Positions 1-5,987 of a stretch of DNA of 6,317 nt are shown here, piece after piece. Below the pieces are notes generated by a model. That model saw only the letters and a list, made by a program, of their open reading frames with translations. It was not told the origin of the DNA and did not search any database. How positions within the stretch are numbered: position 1 is the stretch's first letter; every line of letters starts with the position of its first letter. Made by a program: the position numbers and the translations under genes. The stretch comes from Gammaproteobacteria bacterium (GTDB taxonomy: Bacteria; Pseudomonadota; Gammaproteobacteria; JAJDOJ01), in NCBI GenBank assembly GCA_027030565.1, contig JALVEU010000393.1:1-6317 (forward strand), given 5' to 3'.

Positions 1-2
1 AC

Positions 3-938
3 CTGGCCTACTGGCACCGCGGCCCCACCCACTCGCTGCTGCTCTGGCCGCTGTGGGCGGCGTTGCTGGCCGCAGCGGTGGGTCATGCGCACCGGGGCGC
101 CTACCGGGACCTGTTCGCCCTGTTCGTACTGGCGATCCTGAGCCACATCCTGCTCGACGTCATCACGGTCTACGGGACACAGGTGGCCTTCCCCATGAGC
201 CAGTGGCGGGCTGCATGGGGCACCACCTTCATCCTGGATCCCGTACTGACCGTGTCGCTCGGTGCCGCGCTGCTGGCGTCCGCACGCACGCAGTCGCGCC
301 GGATGGCCGTATGGGGGCTGCTGGCGGTCACGGCCTGGATCGGCCTGCAGGGGCTCATGAAGCTGCGTGCCCAGGCGCTGGCTGCGGCCCATGCACAGCG
401 GCTCGGCGTCGCCGGCTCCGAGACGGCGGCGCTGCCACAGCCACTGTCTCCGGGTCTGTGGAAGCTTGTGGTCGCCGAGCCCGAACGCCTGCACGTGGCC
501 TACGTGAACCTGTGGAGCACGAGGGTGACTGCGGGGGGGGCGCAGGCGGGCCTGGTGCGGCGCTGGTATGCCCACTATCGGCCGCCGCAGGCCCTGCACT
601 GGGTGCCTCTGAGCCGCTTCGGGGAGGCCCCGGAGTCCCGGACACTGGCCAGAACCGTGTGGCGCCAGCCCGCACTGGCCCTGTATCGCCGCTTCGCGCG
701 TTTCCCCCGGCTCTACCGTATCGACGCCGGGGCTCGGGTATGTGTGTGGTTCGTCGACGCGCGCTACGAGATTCCCGAGGTGCCGGCACCGTTTCGCTAT
801 GGCATGTGCCGCGGGGCACACGGCGGTCCCTGGCGGCTGTATCGGCTGCGCCGCAATGGCGGCCCGGTGCCGGTGCGCCCGGTGTGGGGAATCGCCGGCG
901 CCGGTGCTGAACCTCGCGCAATTCAGCGCCCGGAGTAG
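3..938 (+). CDS. YdjM/DUF457-type membrane-bound metal-dependent hydrolase (5'-truncated)
   Basis: This is the C-terminal 311 residues of an open frame that enters from the left edge; the true start is upstream. The family (LexA-regulated YdjM type, DUF457) consists of inner-membrane proteins predicted to be metal-dependent hydrolases; the substrate is unknown. The first visible residues carry the family signature HRGPTHS, within about ten residues of the edge, in front of a Leu/Trp-rich membrane segment. A second membrane segment follows, with SHILLD and then TVYGTQ and FILDP, which match the conserved His/Asp metal-site region. The C-terminal half is soluble and Arg-rich and ends with family-like blocks (WFVDARYEIP, PFRYGMCRG, WRLYRL), so the 3' end looks intact. 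An internal TTG near position 63 could be mistaken for the start, but it lies after the HRGxTHS motif and would remove it. The last 16 nt overlap the convergent MCE gene. A run of eight G lies at 533-540. Confidence 0.88.
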   Translation: MAYWHRGPTHSLLLWPLWAALLAAAVGHAHRGAYRDLFALFVLAILSHILLDVITVYGTQVAFPMSQWRAAWGTTFILDPVLTVSLGAALLASARTQSRRMAVWGLLAVTAWIGLQGLMKLRAQALAAAHAQRLGVAGSETAALPQPLSPGLWKLVVAEPERLHVAYVNLWSTRVTAGGAQAGLVRRWYAHYRPPQALHWVPLSRFGEAPESRTLARTVWRQPALALYRRFARFPRLYRIDAGARVCVWFVDARYEIPEVPAPFRYGMCRGAHGGPWRLYRLRRNGGPVPVRPVWGIAGAGAEPRAIQRPE

Positions 939-2002
939 GCGCGGCCCCGCAGCAGGGCCTCGGGATGGCGCTCCAGGTAGTCGGCGAACTCGCGCAGGGA
1001 GCGTGCCGCACGCCGTGTCTCCTGCAGGGTTTTGAGCAGCTCCGTGCGTACGGGGGAGTCCTGGCGGACCGCTGCTTCCAGGTCCCGGGCCATCTGCGTG
1101 GTCGACTGGGCGAGCGCGTCCAGGTGTTCGAGCAGGCGCTGGAGCCGGGGCGCGGTGCGTTTGGCCAGCTGGGCCACCTGCTCGGAGGCCTCCCGCAGGG
1201 CCGCGGCCGTGGGGTGGACTTCGTGCTCCATGGTCTCGGCCAGACGTGCCGTGCGTTCGGCGGCCCGGCGTGCGCTGGTGAGCAGCGGATCGGTGTGTGC
1301 ATCGAGTTTGGCGAGCAGGACGTCGAGCCTGGCGGTGGCAGAATGCAGGGCCTCCAGTGTCTGCGGGATCTCCGGGGCGTTGACGATCCGGTTGATGGCG
1401 GCCAGCGATTCACGTGCGTCCTGGAGGATCTCGCCCATGGGCAGCTCACCCAGGTGCTCGGCGGCGTTCTTGATCACCTGCATCACTTGCTCCGAGGTGG
1501 AGGGCACGGTGGGGATCTCCACGATGTCCTCGTCCAAGTCCTTCATCTCCACGAAGCGGGCCTGTATCGTGGGATCGGCGTTGAGCTCGATGAAGAGTTT
1601 GCCGGTCAGCAGGCTCTGCATTTCCAGCCGCGCGTGGAGCCCGAACTCCTTGCAGGCCTGACGCAACGCCTCCTCGCGGTCGGCCTGGGCCGCGCGTGTC
1701 AGCGCTCCGCCGCGGGTGTAGATCTGGCTGGGGTCCAGTTCCGCGAAGACCCGAATGTAGAGCCTGCGCTGCTTCTCCTGCATCACCAGCTGAATGCCGG
1801 TCACCGTACCCACCGCCACGCCCCGCAGCTTCACCGGGGCACCCACGTCCAGCCCGTTGACCGAGCCGTCGAAGTACATGACCACGGTAACCCGCTCCTT
1901 GAACCAGTGTCCGGAACCGAACAACACCAGACCAACGGCGGTGAGGAAGAGGGAGCCAACGACGAAGGCACCAATGACCCGCGGATTGGCCTGGCGGCTC
2001 AC
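923..2002 (-). CDS. MlaD/PqiB-type MCE-domain protein, periplasmic subunit of lipid ABC transporter
   Basis: The predicted protein has 359 residues. It has one N-terminal membrane anchor (about 10-30, GAFVVGSLFLTAVGLVLFGS). An MCE domain follows at about 38-142, including DGSVNGLDVGAPVKLRGVAVGTVTGI and the closing strand QSLLTGKLFIEL. About 200 residues of Ala/Leu/Arg/Glu-rich helix follow, and the protein ends in DYLERHPEALLRGR, a C-terminal block I recognise from PqiB-like MCE proteins. MCE proteins form oligomeric rings in the periplasm that conduct lipids to or from a MlaE-type permease; long helical tails can build a needle or tunnel. The start chosen is GTG at 2000-2002: it overlaps the ATPase stop as GTGA and has a GAGGTG ribosome-binding site at 2011-2016, 8 nt upstream. 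The longer open frame to 2488 merely runs antiparallel inside the ATPase frame. The protein is much longer than E. coli MlaD (about 180 aa), so I give no mla symbol. Role in lipid transport is inferred from family and context. Confidence 0.9.
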   Translation of the reverse strand: MSRQANPRVIGAFVVGSLFLTAVGLVLFGSGHWFKERVTVVMYFDGSVNGLDVGAPVKLRGVAVGTVTGIQLVMQEKQRRLYIRVFAELDPSQIYTRGGALTRAAQADREEALRQACKEFGLHARLEMQSLLTGKLFIELNADPTIQARFVEMKDLDEDIVEIPTVPSTSEQVMQVIKNAAEHLGELPMGEILQDARESLAAINRIVNAPEIPQTLEALHSATARLDVLLAKLDAHTDPLLTSARRAAERTARLAETMEHEVHPTAAALREASEQVAQLAKRTAPRLQRLLEHLDALAQSTTQMARDLEAAVRQDSPVRTELLKTLQETRRAARSLREFADYLERHPEALLRGRAYSGR

Positions 2003-2811
2003 GGCGTGCTCACCTCTGCCGGCTCCTCCCGGTGCAGGAAGGCATGGACCACGGGGTCCCGGCAGGTCTCGGCCAGACGCTTGGGATCCCCCACGGCCCG
2101 CTGGGTGCGGGCCTCGGCGTCCAAGAACACCGAGTTGGTGCCGATGCCCAGAACCGTGGGCAGCTCGTGGGTCACCAGCACCACCGTGGTGCCCAGATTC
2201 TCCCGGAGCTCCACGATGAGGTCGTCCAGGCGCCGGCTGGTGATGGGATCCAGGCCTGCCGAGGGCTCGTCGAAAAACAGGATCTCGGGGTCCAGCGCCA
2301 GGGCGCGCGCGATTCCGGCGCGCTTGCGCATGCCACCGCTGAGTTCGGCGGGATAGGCGTCCTCCAGCCCGGCGAGCCCCACCAGCGCCAACTTGAGCGC
2401 CACCAGTTCGCGGATCTCGGCCGGGGAAAGGTCCGTGTACAACTCCATGGGCAGGGCCACGTTCTCGGCCAGGGTCATGGAACTCCACAGTGCCGCGCTC
2501 TGGTAGGTCACGCCGGCGCGTCGCAGCAACCGGGCGCGTTCTTCCGCCTCCGCCTCCCAGAGGCTCACCCCGTCGAAGACGATGCGGCCGGCGGCCGGCC
2601 GCTTGAGGCCGATCATGTGACGCATCAGAGTGCTCTTGCCACAGCCGCTGCCTCCCATGATGACGAAGATGTCGCCGCGCAGGATGGTGAACGACAGGTC
2701 TCGCTGGATCACCCGGCTGCCGTAGGCCATGGTGAGGCCCTCCACCACGAGGTGGGGCGTTCCCTGGGGGACCGCGCGACAGCCGGGCCGCGGCTCAAAG
2801 GTCGATGGCAT
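1999..2811 (-). CDS. MlaF-type ABC transporter ATP-binding protein
   Basis: This is a 270-residue cytoplasmic ATPase that should power the neighbouring MlaE-type permease. All nucleotide-binding motifs are present: Walker A GGSGCGKST (53-61), Q-loop glutamine at 104 in VTYQSAALWSSMT, signature LSGGMRKR (157-164), Walker B ILFFDEP (177-183), D-loop SAGLDP (184-189) and switch histidine 215 in VTHE. The QSAALW stretch and the spacing of LAENVALPM resemble MlaF/Ttg2A proteins more than other importers. The ATG start overlaps the 3' end of the permease gene by 17 nt. It has only a weak GGTGGTG ahead of it, so translation is probably coupled to the permease. About 20 residues precede the first ATPase strand (HLVVEGLTMAYG), a slightly long but ordinary N-terminus. 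The stop overlaps the start of the MCE gene. Family assignment is secure; the exact transported lipid is not visible from sequence. Confidence 0.93.
   Translation of the reverse strand: MPSTFEPRPGCRAVPQGTPHLVVEGLTMAYGSRVIQRDLSFTILRGDIFVIMGGSGCGKSTLMRHMIGLKRPAAGRIVFDGVSLWEAEAEERARLLRRAGVTYQSAALWSSMTLAENVALPMELYTDLSPAEIRELVALKLALVGLAGLEDAYPAELSGGMRKRAGIARALALDPEILFFDEPSAGLDPITSRRLDDLIVELRENLGTTVVLVTHELPTVLGIGTNSVFLDAEARTQRAVGDPKRLAETCRDPVVHAFLHREEPAEVSTP
2011..2016 (-). promoter_or_regulatory. Ribosome-binding site deciding the GTG start of the MCE gene
   Basis: On the minus strand this reads GAGGTG, 8 nt before the GTG at 2002-2000. It lies inside the last codons of the upstream ATPase gene and settles the start of the MCE gene, where no ATG is available at the expected N-terminus. 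Confidence 0.6.
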
Positions 2812-3952
2812 CGAACACCACCGTGAGCACGGCGTCGGCCACGACGATGAGCACGATGGAGGTTACCACCGCCGAGGTGGTGGCCTCGCCCACGGCCGCC
2901 GCATCGCGGCCCGACTGCATGCCCCGCAGACAGGAGGCCAGGGCAATGAGCGCGCCAAAGGTCACCGCATAGATCATGCCTGCAACGAAGTGATCCGTCG
3001 CCATCACCGACTGGGTCTCGTAGAAGTATTCCATCGGTGTGATGCCGAAGACAGTGATGGCGACGGCCGCACCCCCCAGAATGCCCACGAGCATGGCATA
3101 GACGGTGAGCACGGGCATCATCAGGACCAGCGCCATCACCCGTGGGAGCACCAGGAATTCCACGGGTGAGACGCCCAGGGTACGCAGGGCGTCCACCTCC
3201 TCGTTGGCATTCATGGCACCGAGCTGCGCGGCAAAGGCCGCGCCGGTGCGCCCGGCCAGGATGACGGCGGTCATGAGGCCGCCCATCTGGCGCACCATGG
3301 CGATGCCGACCAGGTCGGCGATATAGATCTCCGCCCCGAAGGCCTGGAGCTGTACGGCCCCGATGAAGGCCAGGATCAGGCCCACCAGGAACGTGATCAG
3401 GGTGACGATGCCGAGCGCATCCACCCCCGCCTGCTGCAGGAAGAGCAGCAGGTCCGCCCGACGAAACCGGGCCCGCCCGCGCAGGAACGCCCCCAGGGCC
3501 AGCACCACCTCGCCGAGGAACTCCAGGAACGCCATCGCCTCGCGCCACAGGGCCAGGGCGTGCGCACCGGCCGCCTGCAGGGGACCGGGTGCCGTCCGCC
3601 GGCCCCTGCGCTGCACCGGCGGCACCGCACGGGCGATCTCCAGGAGTCGGGCGGCTCCATCGGGCAGATCGCGCAGGACCAATGGCACACCCGCCTCCTC
3701 GCCGAGGCGCAAGAGGCGCAGCAGGAAGACCAGCAGGGCGCTGTCCCAGCGCTCCACCCCCGCGCCCTCGACCACCAGGGCCGAAGGTGGGGGCGCGGTA
3801 CCCAGGCGGCGGGTCAGCTCGGCGGGTGGCGCCGGGGAACCGACCCGCTCCAGCCGCCAGTCTCCGTGCAGACGGAGCGCGACGGTGTTCCCGACGGTCG
3901 TGACCTCGACCGGGACGCGTGCGGACCGGGCGCCGGGCGTGCTCGCCGCCAT
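2795..3952 (-). CDS. MlaE-family ABC permease with N-terminal STAS domain
   Basis: This 385-residue inner-membrane protein combines two parts. Residues about 14-110 form a STAS-like domain (VEVTTVGNTVALRLHGDW..., then WDSALLVFLLRLL and GVPLVLRDLP). Residues about 130-385 are a MlaE permease: an amphipathic entry helix (ALWREAMAFLEFLGEVV), then five or so membrane segments around 178-205, 224-243, 266-303, 322-342 and 358-380. The family block MVRQMGGLMTAVILAGRTGA, followed by EEVDALRTLGVSPVEFLVLPR, identifies MlaE. In E. coli the STAS protein MlaB is separate and binds the ATPase; here it is fused. The Asp70-Ser71 pair sits where MlaB has Asp-Thr. MlaE permeases move phospholipids at the inner membrane. 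The start ATG is 20 nt after the prolyl isomerase stop with no clear Shine-Dalgarno sequence, but no better start keeps the whole STAS domain. The 3' end overlaps the ATPase gene. Confidence 0.92.
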   Translation of the reverse strand: MAASTPGARSARVPVEVTTVGNTVALRLHGDWRLERVGSPAPPAELTRRLGTAPPPSALVVEGAGVERWDSALLVFLLRLLRLGEEAGVPLVLRDLPDGAARLLEIARAVPPVQRRGRRTAPGPLQAAGAHALALWREAMAFLEFLGEVVLALGAFLRGRARFRRADLLLFLQQAGVDALGIVTLITFLVGLILAFIGAVQLQAFGAEIYIADLVGIAMVRQMGGLMTAVILAGRTGAAFAAQLGAMNANEEVDALRTLGVSPVEFLVLPRVMALVLMMPVLTVYAMLVGILGGAAVAITVFGITPMEYFYETQSVMATDHFVAGMIYAVTFGALIALASCLRGMQSGRDAAAVGEATTSAVVTSIVLIVVADAVLTVVFDAIDL

Positions 3953-3972
3953 GGCACCGCGTCAGCCCGTCT

Positions 3973-4782
3973 TCACCGGGCGGCGCTTTTGATCTCTACC
4001 TTGGCCGACTCGCGCAGCGCCTTGAGGTGCTTCTGTACCGCCTTGGTCACCACGATGCTGCGCAGCTGATCCTTGATGTCCTCGTAGGCGGGGGGTTGTA
4101 CCTCGCGCGTGTCCTCCAGGAGGATGACGTGCCAGCCAAACTGCGTCTGCACCGGGGTCTTGGTGAACTCCCCTTTCTTGAGCTTGGCCACGGCCTCGGA
4201 GAACGGCTTGACCATGTTCTGGGGCTTGAACCAGCCCAGATCGCCCCCGTTCTTGCCGGAGGGTCCCTTGGACTTCTTCTTGGCCAGCTCGGCGAAGTCG
4301 GCGCCCTTCTCCAGTTCCTGGATGATCTGCTGCGCCTCCTCTTTGGTGTTGACGAGGATGTGCCGTGCCTTGTACTCCAGCTTGGGCATGCGGGCGATCT
4401 GCTCCTCGTACTCCTTGCGCAGCGCCTTCTCATCGAGCTCGGCCTTGTGCGCATCGATGTAGCGCTGCAGCTCGGCACCGGCCAGGGCGCGCCGGCGGAG
4501 GTTCTTGAGTTCGGCCTGCGTCTCCGGACGCTTGTCCAGGCCTTCTTGCTCCGCCTTCTGGCGCAGCAGTTCCAGGTTCACCAGCTCCTCGAGCAGCGCT
4601 TGCTCGCTCTGGGGCTTGTTGTCCTTGCGCGAACTGCGGAAGCTCTCCAGCTCGGCTCGGGTGATGGGCTTTCCGTTGACCGTGGCCACGACGTCGCCCT
4701 CGGCGGCCTGGACGGAAAGCGTGGTGAGGGAAAGCACTGCGGCCGCCAGGATGGCGAAGGCCGGGATTCGCGACAGGGTCAT
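3973..4782 (-). CDS. Secreted parvulin-type peptidyl-prolyl cis-trans isomerase (PpiC/SurA-like)
   Basis: The 269-residue protein begins with a Sec signal peptide (about 1-26, hydrophobic core FAILAAAVLSLTTL, likely cleavage after VQA). A charged, helical SurA/PpiD-like N-domain follows (about 27-130, starting VVATVNGKPITRAEL). One parvulin domain lies at about 135-226, with ARHILV (His141), GGDLGWF (179-185), the KPFSEAV helix (192-198) and TQFGWHVILL with His218. It ends in a short Lys-rich helical tail. It should be a periplasmic folding catalyst and chaperone for envelope proteins; there is no lipobox Cys or membrane anchor, so it is probably soluble after cleavage. The start is firmly set by a GGAGGT ribosome-binding site 7 nt upstream. 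It sits 90 nt downstream of the YciI gene and 20 nt upstream of the permease. Client proteins cannot be read from sequence. Confidence 0.93.
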   Translation of the reverse strand: MTLSRIPAFAILAAAVLSLTTLSVQAAEGDVVATVNGKPITRAELESFRSSRKDNKPQSEQALLEELVNLELLRQKAEQEGLDKRPETQAELKNLRRRALAGAELQRYIDAHKAELDEKALRKEYEEQIARMPKLEYKARHILVNTKEEAQQIIQELEKGADFAELAKKKSKGPSGKNGGDLGWFKPQNMVKPFSEAVAKLKKGEFTKTPVQTQFGWHVILLEDTREVQPPAYEDIKDQLRSIVVTKAVQKHLKALRESAKVEIKSAAR

Positions 4783-4872
4783 GGATGGGACCTCCGGGTT
4801 GCGTGATGGGAATCGTCGGAATGGCTCGGGTGCACGCCAGTGGTGCCCGTGCCGGTCAGCGTGTGTCCGGTG
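4783..4872 (-). other. 90-nt gap between the YciI and prolyl isomerase genes
   Basis: This is the largest gap inside the minus-strand gene series. Apart from the Shine-Dalgarno next to the isomerase, I see an imperfect GC-rich dyad near 4827-4850 without a following T run, so no clear terminator. I see no convincing -35/-10 pair. An internal promoter is possible because of the spacing, but nothing in the bases proves it. Confidence 0.3.
4790..4795 (-). promoter_or_regulatory. Strong Shine-Dalgarno for the prolyl isomerase gene
   Basis: Minus-strand GGAGGT, 7 nt before the ATG at 4782-4780. It is the best match to a consensus ribosome-binding site in the window, in contrast to the weak or absent sites of its operon neighbours. 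Strong, independent translation initiation of this secreted protein is therefore likely. Confidence 0.65.
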
Positions 4873-5172
4873 TCACGGCAGGACGCGGACGAACGGTTTC
4901 ACGGTGACGCGCTCGTAGACCCCGGCAGCCACGTAGGGGTCGGCGTCGGCCCAGCGTTGGGCCTCTTCCAGCGAGTCGAACTCGGCCACGACCAGGCTGC
5001 CGGAAAAGCCGGCCGGCCCGGGATCCGGGGCGTCGATGGCCGGATGGGGGCCCGCAAGGACCAGCCGCCCCGCCTCCACCAGTGCCTGGAGCCGGGCCAG
5101 GTGATCGGGCCGCGCCTCCAGGCGTGCCTGCAGTGTGCCCGGGCGGTCCGCAGCGATGATGGCGTAGAGCAT
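4873..5172 (-). CDS. YciI family protein
   Basis: The predicted protein has 99 residues, the normal length for a single-domain YciI/YCII protein. It opens with the first strand MLYAIIAADRPG, then RPDHLARLQALVEAGRLVLAGPHPA with His24. It continues with the strand GSLVVAEFDSLEEAQRWADADPYVAAGVY and ends in VKPFVRV. The DPY (Asp78) and the histidine are the positions usually discussed as a possible catalytic pair in this ferredoxin-like dimeric family. The biochemical role of stand-alone YciI proteins is not established. The ATG is 2 nt after the yciB stop, and there is no Shine-Dalgarno in front of it, so termination-reinitiation from yciB is likely. The open frame continues upstream to 5703, but that part only shadows yciB; the family N-terminus begins exactly at this ATG. 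yciB and yciI are also near each other in E. coli, which supports the pairing. Confidence 0.9.
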   Translation of the reverse strand: MLYAIIAADRPGTLQARLEARPDHLARLQALVEAGRLVLAGPHPAIDAPDPGPAGFSGSLVVAEFDSLEEAQRWADADPYVAAGVYERVTVKPFVRVLP

Positions 5173-5174
5173 GG

Positions 5175-5801
5175 TCAGTCGGCGGGGGAGGTCTCGGGTT
5201 CCTGGACGAAGCGCGCCAGATAGAACGCCTGCAGGAGCACGAAGACGAAGGTGAATCCCAGGAGGCCGAACAACTTGAAGTTCACCCATACGCCCTCGCT
5301 GAAGCGGTAGGCCACGAACAGATTGGCTGCACCGGAGAACACGAAGAACAACACCCACCAGCGGTTGACCCGGTACCAAACCGGCTCGGGGACCTGGAGT
5401 GCGTGATCCATGAGGCGTGCCACCAAGGGGCGTCCACCCACGAACTGGGTGGTGAGGAACGCCGCGGCGAAGACCCAGTTGAGCACGGTGGGCTTCCACT
5501 TGATGAAGTTCGGGTCGTGCAGCAGCAGGGTGGCACCGCCGAATACGGTGATCAGTGCACCGGACAGGATATGGGAACGCTCCAGGCGCCGGTGCCGCAG
5601 CCAGCCGATGGCCAGCTGCAGCAAGCTCGCCAGGATCGCCACCGCCGTGGCGGGATAGATGGCCTCGGCCGCGCCGCCGGTGCCGTCCCCGCCGGGCAGC
5701 CACGCCAGGATTTCGCGGGCCGTTTCCGGTTCAAGCATGGGAAAGAGCTTGTAGCTGGCGAAGAACAGCAGGACGGGGAAGAAGTCGTAGAGGATCTTCA
5801 T
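5175..5801 (-). CDS. yciB: Inner-membrane septation protein A / YciB
   Basis: This 208-residue polytopic membrane protein belongs to the YciB (also called IspZ/septation protein A) family, which affects cell division and envelope integrity in Gram-negative bacteria. Diagnostic pieces are the N-terminus MKILYDFFPVLLFFASYK, the middle block FGGATLLLHDPNFIKWKPTVLNW (about 87-109), PEPVWYRVNRWWVLFF (138-153) and GVWVNFKLFGL (170-180). About five membrane segments are visible (about 3-21, 48-68, 77-95, 106-121, 147-165, with a last one at 176-196). It is longer than the E. coli protein (about 180 aa) because of a Gly/Ala-rich loop insertion around residues 35-47 and a short acidic tail. The ATG has only a weak purine stretch (GAAG) ahead. 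It is the first gene of the minus-strand series, with its promoter expected in the divergent region upstream. Confidence 0.95.
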   Translation of the reverse strand: MKILYDFFPVLLFFASYKLFPMLEPETAREILAWLPGGDGTGGAAEAIYPATAVAILASLLQLAIGWLRHRRLERSHILSGALITVFGGATLLLHDPNFIKWKPTVLNWVFAAAFLTTQFVGGRPLVARLMDHALQVPEPVWYRVNRWWVLFFVFSGAANLFVAYRFSEGVWVNFKLFGLLGFTFVFVLLQAFYLARFVQEPETSPAD

Positions 5802-5987
5802 CGCGCTTCGTGAGCCGTATCGAATTTCTTATGGTAGCGCAGCACCGCGGGGGATGGCAGGGTGTTTGGGGCCGGACGGGGGGCGCGCCGGTCCGGTGGA
5901 GCACCGCGGTCGTCCGTGGGCACCGGAGCGGTGGCGGCGCTTTTCTGATAGTTTTTCAGCAGAAACCATGCGATAGGAAATAGCGTC
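5802..5987. promoter_or_regulatory. Divergent intergenic region
   Basis: These 186 nt separate the minus-strand yciB series from the plus-strand ORF at 5988, so both promoters should lie here. Most is GC-rich, but two AT-richer patches stand out: about 5818-5836 next to yciB and about 5940-5985 next to the plus-strand start. I could not assign a -35/-10 pair with consensus spacing on either strand. If the 81-codon ORF is not real, the gene-free stretch extends to 6229 (428 nt). Confidence 0.5.
5942..5965. repeat. Inverted repeat TTTCTG-N12-CAGAAA in AT-rich island
   Basis: TTTCTG at 5942-5947 is the exact inverse of CAGAAA at 5960-5965. A second, nested pair CTGA/TCAG (5945-5948 and 5956-5959) offers an alternative fold. 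It lies 22 nt before the plus-strand ATG in the only AT-rich part of the region, so it could be an operator or a 5'-leader hairpin. The arms are short and chance is possible. Confidence 0.3.

Noticed and set aside
53..910. A 285-codon plus-strand frame overlapping the hydrolase
   Set aside because: It is Gly/Arg/Pro-rich without motifs, while the frame at 3-938 carries HRGPTHS and other family signatures.
965..2356. A 463-codon plus-strand open frame antisense to the MCE and ATPase genes
   Set aside because: Its translation is rich in Gly/His/Gln/Arg with no recognisable motif, and it lies opposite two genes with clear MCE and ABC motifs. Long antisense frames are expected in high-GC DNA.
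2003..2488. A longer N-terminal extension of the MCE protein up to 2488
   Set aside because: The extra 162 residues lack family similarity and lie inside the ATPase gene in another frame; the GTG at 2000-2002 has a good ribosome-binding site and gives the expected anchor-plus-MCE start.
3919..4806. A 295-codon plus-strand frame opposite the prolyl isomerase, Leu/Gly-rich
   Set aside because: It is the mirror of a Lys/Glu/Ala-rich real gene with signal peptide, parvulin motifs and a consensus Shine-Dalgarno; the leucine-rich look is an artefact of antisense codons.
4827..4850. Possible terminator hairpin between the YciI and isomerase genes
   Set aside because: The arms CGGGTGCAC and GTGGTGCCCG pair imperfectly and no T run follows on the minus strand.
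5173..5703. N-terminal extension of the YciI protein up to 5703
   Set aside because: The extension is an out-of-frame reading of yciB, and the YciI fold begins at the ATG at 5172.
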